The notes beneath the pieces were generated by a model. It was not told the DNA's origin, did no database searches, and saw only the letters and a program-made list of their open reading frames with translations. This document shows positions 31,944-41,100 of a DNA stretch of 64,000 nt, one piece after another. The DNA is from Mycolicibacterium sp. P9-22. Its GTDB lineage: Bacteria > Actinomycetota > Actinomycetes > Mycobacteriales > Mycobacteriaceae. The stretch is from NCBI RefSeq assembly GCF_008329585.1, contig NZ_NPKP01000012.1, positions 124,001 through 188,000 of the forward strand, read 5' to 3'. Position 1 is the first letter of the stretch. Each line of letters opens with the position of its first letter. The position numbers and the translations under genes are program-made.

Positions 31944-32431
31944 ACACCTACGTCCCACAATGTGGACGCCAGAGATCCGTACCAGTTGCGCGGTACCGGC
32001 GGTCCCGGCAACGCGATGCAATCCACTGGGCGCCGTTGCTGGAATGACCGGGCGGCGCACGAGACGGCGGCGCCGAACTGCGCGCCGTGGCAAACCGGAG
32101 ACGGGGTGGCGCAAACCACACACCGACCCGGGTGTGCGCAGAATCACGCAGGTCGTACCGGTCGGTAGCTCGCCGTCAGCAAAGCTGAAAATGGTCAAAT
32201 CGATAGTTGCAATAGCAACCGGTTAATTTGCATTCAAAACTACCGAAGTGGAGCGAATGCCTGTTTGCCCGACCGTCGGCGTCCGTCAATACCGTCTCTC
32301 AACAGCAACGTTACGAAACCGCAATATGCGGGTTCCCGAAATTTGGCAGAGCATGCAACTTTACAAATCTCTCTTGACGTCAACTTACTGGTGGGTAAGT
32401 TCTCTGCAGTCCGGGGGAACCGCCTGAAGGG
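31944..32431. other. 488-bp region without a convincing gene
   Basis: No open frame here has believable protein sequence. The first ~230 bp are GC-rich; from about 32180 the sequence becomes clearly richer in A+T (for example around 32200-32250 and 32335-32380) than elsewhere in the window, as expected for a promoter region of the following secreted-protein gene. An inverted repeat is at 32383-32400. The GC-rich part might be a decayed gene end, but nothing identifies it. Confidence 0.5.
32374..32400. promoter_or_regulatory. TTGACG box and inverted repeat before the secreted-protein gene
   Basis: TTGACG at 32374-32379 is a possible -35 box. ACTTAC (32383-32388) and GTAAGT (32395-32400) are exact inverted arms with spacer TGGTGG, resembling TetR-type sites of mycobacteria (TTAC...GTAA). 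TGACGTCA (32376-32383) is a further palindrome. No regulator gene is adjacent. Confidence 0.35.
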
Positions 32432-33604
32432 ATGGCAAAGAGAAAAATGTCCATGCAATTGACGATGAAGCCGTATGTGACGGTTGGCGTCGCGCTGGTG
32501 GGCGCCAGTGTGATCGCGGTGGCACCGATCGCCCCGCGGGCCGATCTGCACCTGCCGTCGGTCAACCTAGCGGCGTCCATCGAGAATCCCATCACGGTCT
32601 TCACGCCGGTCGTCAATGCCGCCGGTGACCTGATCCGCGAGACGCTGCAGGCCGAATTCGCCGATCCGTTCCCCATCCTGCGGCAGATCTTCGCCAACCA
32701 GCAGTTCACCGTCTCCAAGCTGCTGCAGGCGATCAATGCCGGCGGTGCCGCCCTCACCGACCTGGTGCAGGGACTGCCCGCGGCCCTGAACGCAGCCGGC
32801 GCCATCGCGCGCACCGGCGATATCAACGGCGCCATCGACAGCCTGGTCGCCAGCGGCCTGAACCCCATTCTCAGCTTCATCACCGGCGTCAGCACGCCAC
32901 TGCAGCAAGCGCTTGAACGGCCGTTTGCGGTCGGCCAGGAACTGGTCGCCGCGGCGTTCGAGAGCGGGCTCGCGCTCACGGTGGCGCTGGCGCAGACGTT
33001 CATCGGTATCGGGTTCCCGGTCGGCACGACCCCGGTCCTGCAGAACCTCGTCAGCGTGACCGAGTCGGTGCTCAAGTCGATCGGGACGCTGAATCCGATC
33101 AACATCATCAACGCCGTCCAGAACGGTGTCGCCGATGTCCTGCTGAACGCGATCACCCATGTCAGCGATTTCATGGTCCAGACGGTGCCCTACATCCGGG
33201 ACGTGATCGTCAACGCGCTCAAGGCCGGTCAGCCGGCGACGGCGAACAAGACCGCCTCGGTGGCGACCGCGCCGACGGCCGACGCCCAGACCTTCACGAT
33301 CACCATCCCGGGCGCCCAAACCGACGGCGCCGCACCGGCGGTGACCCCGGTGAGCACCGGCGAGGAGTCGGCCGAAACGCCGGCGGCGGCCCCGGTGGAG
33401 ACGCCCGCCGAAGCTCCTGCCGAGGCCCCGGTCGAGGTGCCCGCGGAGGAAGCCGTCACCGAGACGCCGGTCGAAGAAGCGCCCGTCGAAGAGGTCGAGG
33501 AGCCGGAGGAGGCCGCCGAGCCTGTCACCCGGCCGAGCCTCAAGCAGGCCGGGTCCGGCAAGACGTCGCCGAAGCGGGCGGGTAATCCACGCGCCGCGGC
33601 CTGA
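32432..33604 (+). CDS. Exported Ala/Pro/Glu-rich protein
   Basis: A 390-residue protein. It begins with a basic stretch and a hydrophobic segment (TMKPYVTVGVALVGASVIAVAPIAP), a start common among exported mycobacterial proteins. Residues ~45-265 are mildly hydrophobic, helical and rich in Ala, Leu and Val (repeated NLVS, PIN, VIVNALKAG). Residues ~290-365 are a low-complexity tail of Pro-Ala-Glu-Val repeats, highly acidic, ending in a basic Lys/Arg patch. It may span or coat the cell wall. ATG 32447 or 32465 may be the true start, since ATG 32432 has a badly spaced ribosome site. Function unknown. Confidence 0.7.
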   Translation: MAKRKMSMQLTMKPYVTVGVALVGASVIAVAPIAPRADLHLPSVNLAASIENPITVFTPVVNAAGDLIRETLQAEFADPFPILRQIFANQQFTVSKLLQAINAGGAALTDLVQGLPAALNAAGAIARTGDINGAIDSLVASGLNPILSFITGVSTPLQQALERPFAVGQELVAAAFESGLALTVALAQTFIGIGFPVGTTPVLQNLVSVTESVLKSIGTLNPINIINAVQNGVADVLLNAITHVSDFMVQTVPYIRDVIVNALKAGQPATANKTASVATAPTADAQTFTITIPGAQTDGAAPAVTPVSTGEESAETPAAAPVETPAEAPAEAPVEVPAEEAVTETPVEEAPVEEVEEPEEAAEPVTRPSLKQAGSGKTSPKRAGNPRAAA

Positions 33605-33612
33605 TCGCACGA

Positions 33613-33654
33613 ATGAGTGGTCTCCCTCGCCGATAGGCGGGGGAGACTACTCAT
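33613..33654 (+). terminator. 19-bp hairpin ending at a start codon
   Basis: The two arms 33613-33631 and 33636-33654 pair over 19 positions (two of them G-U) around the loop GATA. The right arm contains the only ribosome-site-like sequence (GGGGGAG, 33639-33645) of the next gene, whose ATG is at 33655. It could end transcription of the secreted-protein gene, lower translation of the next, or both. There is no T-run. Confidence 0.5.
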
Positions 33655-34101
33655 ATGTCCAACCCTGTTCTGGCGTTGACCGTCGTGACTGCCGTCGGCA
33701 GCGCGGCGGTCGGCGGCCTTTTCTACGCGTTCTCGACGTTCGTCATGCGCGGCCTGGACCGCACCGAACCAGCCGAAGCCGCGGTGGCGATGCGCGGGAT
33801 CAACGCCGAAGCCCAGGCGAACGCCCCATTCCTGGTGTTGTTCCTGGGAACCGGCGTGCTGGCACTGGTGCTCGGCGTCATCGCCATCATCAACCGGGAC
33901 GGCTACCTGCTGGCGGGTGCGGTGCTCGCGCTGTTGCCGACGGTCATCACGATGGCCTTCAACGTGCCGTTGAACAACCGCCTGGAGGCCGGTTTGGACT
34001 GGGCTTCCTACCTGGGCCCGTGGACCGCGTGGAACCACGTCCGCACCGTCACCGGTCTGCTGGGAGGGGCGCTACTGGTGATCGCCGGAACGCAACGATG
34101 A
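33655..34101 (+). CDS. DUF1772 (anthrone oxygenase-like) membrane protein
   Basis: A 148-residue protein with four hydrophobic helices (about residues 5-25, 58-78, 84-102, 125-145). Signatures of DUF1772 are GGLFYAFSTFVMRGL, AMRGINAEAQANAPF, NVPLNNRL and a Trp-rich W..Y..PWTAWNHVRT near the end. Some relatives act as anthrone oxygenases; in mycobacteria the role is unknown. Its ribosome site is buried in the upstream hairpin. Its last 53 bp overlap the 3' end of the convergent MFS gene, so both cannot be fully transcribed at once without making antisense RNA. Confidence 0.8.
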   Translation: MSNPVLALTVVTAVGSAAVGGLFYAFSTFVMRGLDRTEPAEAAVAMRGINAEAQANAPFLVLFLGTGVLALVLGVIAIINRDGYLLAGAVLALLPTVITMAFNVPLNNRLEAGLDWASYLGPWTAWNHVRTVTGLLGGALLVIAGTQR

Positions 34102-35587
34102 CGATGACCGCGGCGGCCAGCACCAGCGTCGCCGCGAGGGTCGCCGTCGGGGCGATGCCCGAGTCGAAGGCGCGGTGCGCCGATTCCAGCAGCTTCTCGG
34201 CGGTCGGAGCGGGCAGCTCGCGGGCCACCGCGGTGGCGCCACCGATGCTCTCCGCCGCGTCCCCGGCCTGAACGGGCGTCAGCCCGGCAGGCACCTCGAC
34301 GTTGGTGCGGTAGAACGCCGTGAAGATGGTGCCGAGCGTCGCGGCGCCCACCACCGCACCCAGCTCGTAGGCGGTCTCCGAAACAGCAGACGCGGCACCG
34401 GCTTTCGCCGCAGGCACCGAGGCCACGATGGTGTCGTTCGAGACCGTCTGGGAGACGCCGACACCGAGCTCCAGCACGATGAACGACGCGATGATGGCGG
34501 CCACCGAGAGATCGTGGCGGAACAGCAGGATCAAGATGAAGCCGGCCGCGACGAACACCAGGCCGAAGACCATCAGAGTCTGCGCGCTGAAGTGCTTGGC
34601 CGCCTTGACCACCGAGATACCGGCCACCATGGACACCACGGCACCGGGCAGGGTGACCAGACCGGCCTCCAATGGGCTCAACCCGAGCACCAGCTGCAGG
34701 TGCTGGGAGACGAAGAAGATGAACCCGATCAACCCGACGATCGACAGGAAGTTCGCCAGCACCGACGAGGTGAACGGACCCGAGCGGAACAACTCCATAT
34801 CCAGCATCGGTATGGGCCTGCGGGTCTGGCGCCGCACGAACAGCACGCCCGCGCCGATGCCCACCACGACCGCGGCCGCGACGAGCAGCGACAGACCGTC
34901 GTGCGCGGCGGTCTTGATGGCCCAGACCAGCGGCAGCATCGCCACGAAGGACAGCACCACGCTGACCAGATCGAGCGGACCCGGGTTCGGGTCACGGGAC
35001 TCCGGCACCAGCTTGGGGGCCAGGACCAACAGCGGCAGCAGGATCGGGACCGCGATCAAAAAGACCGAGCCCCAATGGAAATGCTCCAGCAGGGCGCCGC
35101 CGACGATCGGACCCAGGGTCGAACCGGCGGTGAAGCAGGACGCCCAGATGGCGATCGCCAACCGGCGTGCCGAAGCCTCGGTGAAGATGTTGCGGATCAG
35201 TGACAGCGTCGAGGGCATCAGCATGGCGCCGAAGAAGCCGAGCACGGCACGGGCGAGCACCAGCATCTCGGCGGTCGGCGCGAATGCCGCGACGGCGGAA
35301 ACGATCGCGAACCCGGCGGCACCGATCAGCAACATCCGTCGCCTGCCGATGCGGTCGCCGAGACTTCCCATGGCGACCAGCAGGGCCGCCAGCACCAGCG
35401 AGTAGACGTCGACGATCCACAGCTGGGTGGATGCCGCGGGCCGGAAGTCCTCGGCGATCGCCGGGAGTGCGAAAGCGAGGACCGTGTTGTCGATCGCGAT
35501 CAGCATCACCGGCAGGGTGAGTACCGCGAGCGCAATCCATGAGCGTCGCGGTGTGGTTGTCGGCGGTGTGACCGACCGGGTGGTCAT
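34049..35587 (-). CDS. MFS drug exporter, DHA2 (14-helix) type
   Basis: A 512-residue proton-driven exporter with 14 predicted helices. DHA2 signatures are LPVMLIAIDNTVLAFALPAI in helix 1, LWIVDVYSLVLAALLVAMGSLGDRIGRRR (broken over loop 2-3) and the antiporter motif in helix 5 (TAGSTLGPIVGGALLEHFHW). It resembles QacA/EmrB-like pumps. The ATG overlaps the stop of the TetR gene as ATGA, so the pump is made from the TetR-controlled transcript. The 3' end overlaps the DUF1772 gene by 53 bp. The exported compound cannot be predicted. Confidence 0.88.
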   Translation of the reverse strand: MTTRSVTPPTTTPRRSWIALAVLTLPVMLIAIDNTVLAFALPAIAEDFRPAASTQLWIVDVYSLVLAALLVAMGSLGDRIGRRRMLLIGAAGFAIVSAVAAFAPTAEMLVLARAVLGFFGAMLMPSTLSLIRNIFTEASARRLAIAIWASCFTAGSTLGPIVGGALLEHFHWGSVFLIAVPILLPLLVLAPKLVPESRDPNPGPLDLVSVVLSFVAMLPLVWAIKTAAHDGLSLLVAAAVVVGIGAGVLFVRRQTRRPIPMLDMELFRSGPFTSSVLANFLSIVGLIGFIFFVSQHLQLVLGLSPLEAGLVTLPGAVVSMVAGISVVKAAKHFSAQTLMVFGLVFVAAGFILILLFRHDLSVAAIIASFIVLELGVGVSQTVSNDTIVASVPAAKAGAASAVSETAYELGAVVGAATLGTIFTAFYRTNVEVPAGLTPVQAGDAAESIGGATAVARELPAPTAEKLLESAHRAFDSGIAPTATLAATLVLAAAVIVIVAFRRSPVAPLPADR

Positions 35588-36147
35588 TTGATGGTTCCTT
35601 CGGTGAGGCTGCTCATGATGGCGTCGACGACCTGGTGTCGCGGTGTGCGGTCCTGCTTCATGGCTTCGTAGCCCGACAGCAGCAGCGACCAGAACACCCG
35701 CCGCGCCCAGCCGGGCGGGAACTCCGGTTTGTCGGCCGTTGCGCGGGCGAGGATCTCGGCGATCACTTCGTCACCCGTGTCGAGATGGGCGGCCAGGTCG
35801 ACATCGGCCTGAATCGTCGGCTCGGTGTAGATGTAGACGAAGATCGGCCCGAGATCGAGGTGGCCCTCGACGACGCGGCGCAGCGCAGCGAGCACGGGTC
35901 CGCAGGTGGGATCGGCGGCTTCGATGGCGGCATTGCTGGCGGCGTGCACCTGCAGGGCAACCGCGCGGAGCAGATCGCTGCGCTCGGGGAAATGCCGGTG
36001 CAACGTGCTGCGCCCGACGCCGGCGACCTCGGCGATGTCGGTCAGTGTGGCCGCCGGGTTGTCGGTGATGACCGCGATCGCGGCCTCGACGATGGCGCGA
36101 CGCGTGCGGCCGCGCGCACCCGTTTCACCCATGTCAAGGACGCTCAT
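35584..36147 (-). CDS. TetR-family repressor of the efflux pump
   Basis: A 187-residue regulator with the TetR helix-turn-helix (RRAIVEAAIAVI, TLTDIAEVAGVGRSTLHRHF) and a larger ligand-binding C-terminus (VFWSLLLSGYEAM). ATG 36147 is chosen, about 10 nt downstream of the start point predicted from TACAAT (36164-36169); ATG 36132 is an alternative. The pump gene follows with overlapping stop and start. A 32-bp palindrome directly upstream of the -10 makes autorepression, lifted by a pump substrate, the likely mode. Confidence 0.88.
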   Translation of the reverse strand: MSVLDMGETGARGRTRRAIVEAAIAVITDNPAATLTDIAEVAGVGRSTLHRHFPERSDLLRAVALQVHAASNAAIEAADPTCGPVLAALRRVVEGHLDLGPIFVYIYTEPTIQADVDLAAHLDTGDEVIAEILARATADKPEFPPGWARRVFWSLLLSGYEAMKQDRTPRHQVVDAIMSSLTEGTIK

Positions 36148-36163
36148 GGGCGCCAACTGTAGC

Positions 36164-36203
36164 ATTGTAATCCCAAAATGGGACAATCGTGTCCCATTTT
36201 GGG
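36164..36203 (-). promoter_or_regulatory. TetR operator and promoter
   Basis: CCCAAAATGGGACA (36172-36185) and its exact reverse complement TGTCCCATTTTGGG (36190-36203) are separated by 4 nt. The -10 box TACAAT (36164-36169, minus strand) follows at once, so the palindrome covers the -35 region. It ends exactly at the stop codon of the RDD gene and as RNA could also act as a hairpin there. Confidence 0.75.
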
Positions 36204-36968
36204 TCAGGCGGGTGGTCGGGCCTGGAGTCGGGCCAGCTCGCGGCGGTGACGCTCGGCGAGCACCGCGGCCAGCACGTATTCGGGCGGCACGCCGGGTGGT
36301 GGCGGGGGAGCGATGCGCGAAACCACGTCACCGGCGATGCGATGCGCCATCTGTTCGCGCATACCGGGTTCCAGCTGACCGGCCCGGGACAGGAACTGCC
36401 GTGCCATCTCGGCCTGCTCGCCGCCCAGGCCGGACAGCTGCAGGCTCGCCGCCCACCAGGCCAGTTCGGGCGGCATCGGCGGCGGGGGGTTGAGCTTCGG
36501 GGCTCGCTCGCTGATCACCATGGTGCCGGCGAACACGTCGCCGATGCGCTTACCCTGTGGCGAGATCATGCTGCAGATGACCGCGGGACCCCCGGTGAGC
36601 ATCCAGATTTCGATGACGCTGGACAACGCGCGAAATACCGCCTGCCGCAACCGCTCTGGACCGCCGTCATCGGAGACCACCCGAAGCCCGAGGGCCATCT
36701 TGCCCAACGACCTGCCGCGGGTGGCGGTCTCGAACACCACCGGGTAGCCGACGAGAACCAGCACCATGAAGATGAGCAGCACCGCCGCCGAGAGTGCCGG
36801 GTCCAGCTCCGGCAGCGTCAGCGCCCACAGCGTGGCCAGCACCGCATAACCGGTGGCCATCACCGCGACGTCGATCAGGGCCGCCGCAGCCCGCACCGGC
36901 AGCTGGGCGATCGACACCTCGAGCTGGACGGCGTCACCGGTCACCACCGGTTCTGGCTGGAAGACCAT
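36204..36968 (-). CDS. RDD family membrane protein (Rv3695-like)
   Basis: A 254-residue protein with an RDD domain: RAAAALIDVAVMATGYAVLA, FETATRGRSLGKMALGLRVV and GKRIGDVFAGTMVI; three hydrophobic segments lie between residues ~35 and 150. The C-terminal ~90 residues are soluble with a Pro-rich stretch (APKLNPPPPMPPEL). ATG 36968 starts right at MVFQPEPVV; the open frame upstream overlaps the divergent gene. In M. tuberculosis Rv3695 sits beside the SpoIIM-like Rv3694c, the same divergent pair as here. Role unknown. Confidence 0.82.
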   Translation of the reverse strand: MVFQPEPVVTGDAVQLEVSIAQLPVRAAAALIDVAVMATGYAVLATLWALTLPELDPALSAAVLLIFMVLVLVGYPVVFETATRGRSLGKMALGLRVVSDDGGPERLRQAVFRALSSVIEIWMLTGGPAVICSMISPQGKRIGDVFAGTMVISERAPKLNPPPPMPPELAWWAASLQLSGLGGEQAEMARQFLSRAGQLEPGMREQMAHRIAGDVVSRIAPPPPPGVPPEYVLAAVLAERHRRELARLQARPPA

Positions 36969-36982
36969 TCGGTAAACGCTAC

Positions 36983-36988
36983 TAGGAT
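36983..36988 (+). promoter_or_regulatory. Leaderless-type -10 box of the SpoIIM gene
   Basis: TAGGAT ends 7 nt before GTG 36996, the textbook geometry for a leaderless mycobacterial transcript. Only 27 bp separate the two divergent genes. Confidence 0.5.
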
Positions 36989-36995
36989 CGGACCC

Positions 36996-37988
36996 GTGGA
37001 TGTCGACGCGTTCGTGCTCGCCCACCGCCCGGCCTGGGACCGCCTCGAACAGTTGGTCAAGCGCCGCCGCAAGCTCACCGGCGCCGAGGTCGACGAACTC
37101 GTCGACCTGTATCAGCGGGTGTCGACCCATCTTTCGATGGTGCGCAGCGCGACCGGCGACGCCGTCCTGATCGGCCGGCTCTCAGGTCTGGTGGCGCAGG
37201 CCCGCGCCGCGGTCACCGGCGCGCACGCACCGCTGGGAAGTGAGTTCGCCCGGTTCTGGACCGTCTCGTTCCCGGTCGTCGCCTATGACTGCCGGCGCTG
37301 GTGGCTGGGGTCGGCGCTGAGCTTTCTGGCCGTCGCGATCGTGATCGGATTCTGGGTGGCGGGCAGCCCGGAGGTGCGCGCCACGCTGGGCACACCGACC
37401 GAGTTGGAGCAGCTGATCAACCACGACTTCGAGTCGTATTACAGCGAGAATCCGGCCGGGTCGTTCGGGCTGCGGGTGTGGGTCAACAACGCGTGGGTGG
37501 CCGCGCAGTGCATCGCCTTCGCCATCCTGCTGGGCCTGCCGATTCCGTGGGTGCTGTTCCAGAACGCCGCAAATGTCGGGGTGTCCGGGGGACTGATGTT
37601 CGGTGCCGGCAAGGGCGATCTGTTCCTCGGGTTGTTGGCCCCGCACGGTCTGCTGGAGTTGACGGCGGTGTTCCTGGCCGCCGCGGCCGGTATGCGGTTG
37701 GGCTGGTCGGTGATCGCGCCAGGGGACCGGCCGCGTGGACAGGTGCTGGCCGAACGGGGCCGCGCCGTGGTTTCGGTGGCCGGCGGACTGGTTGTGGTGC
37801 TACTGATATCGGGATTGATCGAGGCGCTGGTGACGCCGTCTCCGCTGCCGACGTCCGCGCGGATCGCGATCGGTGTCGCCGCCGAGATCGCCTTCCTGGC
37901 CTACGTGTTCCACTTCGGGCGCACGGCCTCGCGAGCCGGGGAGACCGGCGATCTCGACGATGCCCCGGACGTGGTGCCGACCGGGTGA
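36996..37988 (+). CDS. Stage II sporulation protein M family membrane protein (Rv3694c-like)
   Basis: A 330-residue protein of the SpoIIM/DUF95 family. Residues 1-100 are soluble and helical (FVLAHRPAWDRLEQLVKRRRKL, LVDLYQRVSTHLSMVR). Six hydrophobic helices follow; family landmarks are NNAWVAAQCIAFAILLGLP, the FQNAANVGVSGGLMF segment and LLAPHGLLELTAVFLAAAAGMRLG. Mycobacteria do not sporulate, and the function of this family there is unknown. GTG 36996 is used; the upstream frame overlaps the divergent RDD gene. It belongs to the block shared with Rv3688c-Rv3695. Confidence 0.85.
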   Translation: MDVDAFVLAHRPAWDRLEQLVKRRRKLTGAEVDELVDLYQRVSTHLSMVRSATGDAVLIGRLSGLVAQARAAVTGAHAPLGSEFARFWTVSFPVVAYDCRRWWLGSALSFLAVAIVIGFWVAGSPEVRATLGTPTELEQLINHDFESYYSENPAGSFGLRVWVNNAWVAAQCIAFAILLGLPIPWVLFQNAANVGVSGGLMFGAGKGDLFLGLLAPHGLLELTAVFLAAAAGMRLGWSVIAPGDRPRGQVLAERGRAVVSVAGGLVVVLLISGLIEALVTPSPLPTSARIAIGVAAEIAFLAYVFHFGRTASRAGETGDLDDAPDVVPTG

Positions 37989-38108
37989 TGACCTCGGCGA
38001 TCGCTGCGGGGATCACCCTCGATCGCCGCCTTGCCGGCAAAGCCGGCGTTATGCTCGGTGGGGTAGCTGTGGTGCTGCCATGACGCCATTGGAGTTTCGA
38101 GGCGAACG

Positions 38109-41100
38109 ATGGTCCGCAACGATCCGTTGCCGACGCAGCGGGATCTGCCCGCCGGGATACCGGCGGAGCTGGAGGCGGCCGGTTTCGAGGATCCCGAGGA
38201 AATCGGGCAGGGCGGATTCGGGGTGGTGTACCGCTGCACCCAACGCACGCTCGACCGCACGGTTGCGGTCAAGGTCCTGACCGCCGACCTCGAACCGGAC
38301 AATCTTGAGCGGTTCATGCGCGAGCAGATCGCGATGGGCAAACTGTCCGGGCACCCGAACATCGTCAACATCTTTCAGGTCGGCACCACCGCGAGCGGTA
38401 GGCCCTACATCGTGATGCAGTATCACCCCCACGGGTCGTTGGGCGCCAAGATCCTCGACAGCGGGCCCATCGGCTGGCGCGATTCGCTGCGTGTCGGCGT
38501 GAAGATGGCCGGTGCGCTGGAAACCGCCCACCGGCGCGGCACCCTGCATCGGGACGTGAAACCGGCGAACATCCTGCTCACCGAATACGGCGAGCCACAG
38601 CTGACGGACTTCGGGATCGCCCGCATCGTCGGCGGCTTCGAGACGGCGGACGGCGCGGTCATGGGTTCGCCCGCCTATACCGCCCCCGAGGTGCTGCTCG
38701 GCGAATCGCCGGACGTGACATCCGATGTCTACAGCCTTGCCTCGACGTTGTTCAGTGCCGGCTCCGGACACGCGGTGTTCGAGCGGCACAAGGGCGAGCA
38801 GATGGTGGCGCAGTTCCTGCGGATCACCAGGCACCCGATGCCGGATCTGGGGGCTTCCGGTCTGCCTGGCGACGTCTGCGCAGTCATCGAACAGGCGATG
38901 TCGCGCGACGCCGGGGACCGCCCGCCGAGTGCGGAGATCTTCGGCGAGCAGTTGCGGGACCTCCAACGCCGCAACGGTTTCCCGGTCGATGACATGCCCG
39001 TGCCGATATCCGCATCGGCGATCCGCTACGACCCGAAGTCGACACCGGGCACCCCGTCGAGTGGATACCGGATACGGACATTGACACCGCCGGCGCCGAC
39101 CACCCGTTTCCGGCTTCCGGTGTCGACGAAGGCGCTGGTGCAACGATCGCGTCTGATCGAGTTCCTGCGCGCCCGGCAGCACAAAAAACTCACCGTGATC
39201 CACGGCCCCACCGGCTTCGGGAAGAGCACCGTGGCCGCGCAGTGGGCCAAGCTGCGGGCGGCCGACGGGGTGACGGTGGCGTGGTTGACCGTCGACCACG
39301 ACGACAACAACGTGGTCTGGTTCCTCTCTCACCTGATCGAGGCCATCCGCGCCGTCACGCCCGCACTTGCGGCCGACCTCGCCGAGGTACTGGAAGAACA
39401 CGGTGACGAGGCCGAGCGGTATGTGCTGACCTCGCTGATCAACGAGATCCAACAGAGTGCCACCCGGATGACCCTGGTGATCGATGACTGGCATCAGATC
39501 ACCGACCCGGCCACCATCGCCGCCTTGCGCTACCTGCTGGACAACCTTGCGTCCGGCCTGACGGTCGTGGTGACCAGCCGCAGTCAGCGCGGGCTGCCGT
39601 TGAGCCGGATGCGGATGCAGGACGAACTGGTCGAAATCGACGCCAATGCACTGCGTTTCGATGTCGACGAATCGAAGAGCTTTCTGGTCGGGCTGGGCGG
39701 GTTGGACCTGGACCACGCCGACGTCGAAGAGCTCACCGCCAAGACCGATGGCTGGGTGGCCGCGCTGCAATTGGCCTCGCTGTCGTTGCGTGACCGCGAC
39801 GACCCGGGCCGATTGATCGAGACGATGACGGGTCGCCACCACGTGATCAGTGAGTTCCTCGCCGAGAACGTGCTCGACACACTCGAACCCGCCATGCTCG
39901 ACTTTCTGCTGGCCACCTCGGTCACCGAACGGATCTGCGGCGGCCTGGCCTCGGCGCTGACCGGGGTGCCGGACGCGTTGGCGATGCTCGAACAGGTCGA
40001 GGAGCGCGACCTGTTCCTGCGCCGGATCGACGAGCAGTGGTTCCGGTATCACCAGTTGTTCCTGGATTTTCTGCGGCAGCGGCTCAGCCGTGACACCCCG
40101 GAACGGGTGATGGCGCTCCATCGTCTGGCCTCGAAATGGTACGCCGAGCATGAGCTGGTCAGCGAGGCCGTCGACCACGCGCTGGCCGCAGGTGACGCGC
40201 AGGGGGCCGTCGGCCTGGTGGAGAACGGCGGTATTTCGATGGTGGCCAATACCCAGATGGCCACCCTGATCGGGCTGGCCGCCAAGTTGCCCGCTGCCGC
40301 GGTGCAATCACATCCGCGGTTACAGCTCGCGCTGGCATGGGCGAATATCGTGTTGCACCGGATCCCGGCCGCCGAGCAGGCGCTGGAGTTGGTCGAATCG
40401 ACCTTGGAGGGATCCGGCCTCGACGCCGACGACATTGCCGACGTGCAGGCTGATGCCGGCGTCGTGCGCGGTGTGGTGGACCTGCGCTCGGATCGGCTGG
40501 CGGGTATCGACGAACACATCGCGCCCTGTCTGCGGCGACGGGACCGGATGCGTCCCTTCGCCGTTGCGTCCGCCGCCAACGTGGCGACGTTCGCCGCGGC
40601 CTACCGCTATGACCTGGTCGAGGTCGAACGGATTCAGACGTGGGCGGCACCGTTCTACGAGCGCAGCGGCGACGCGTTCAGCAAGGTCAACGGGCTCTGC
40701 TTCACCGGGTTGGCGCACCGCTTGATGCTGCACAATGCGGAGGCCGAGCAGTGCTTTCGCAAGGCGCTGCGGATCGCCAAGCGCTCGACCGGCATCCATT
40801 CGTACAACGCCCGGCTGGCGAGCTCGTTGTTGGGCGAATTATTGTATGAGCGAGGCGATCTCGAACAGGCCGAACTCCTGCTCGACGAGGGGTACAAGCT
40901 CGGCCCGGAGGGCGGATCCGTCGACTTCAAGATCGCCCGGTACGTGATCAACGCGCGGATCAAGGCGCTGAAGGGTGACCGGCTGGCCGCCGCTCAGCGC
41001 CTCGACGAGGCCACCAGGATCGCCCATGCGTTGTCGCTGAACCGGTTGCGCGCGCTCGCCGAACACGAACGCATCCGCCTCGGGCTGCCGCCGCACCCGG

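Noticed and set aside
31870..32226. Small plus-strand open frame overlapping the oxygenase end
   Set aside because: Arg/Thr-rich without a plausible fold or start; half of it is out of frame inside the oxygenase gene.
38049..40307. Long minus-strand open frame (752 codons)
   Set aside because: Antisense to the kinase domain and NTPase of pknK; composition biased to His/Arg/Gln and no domain.
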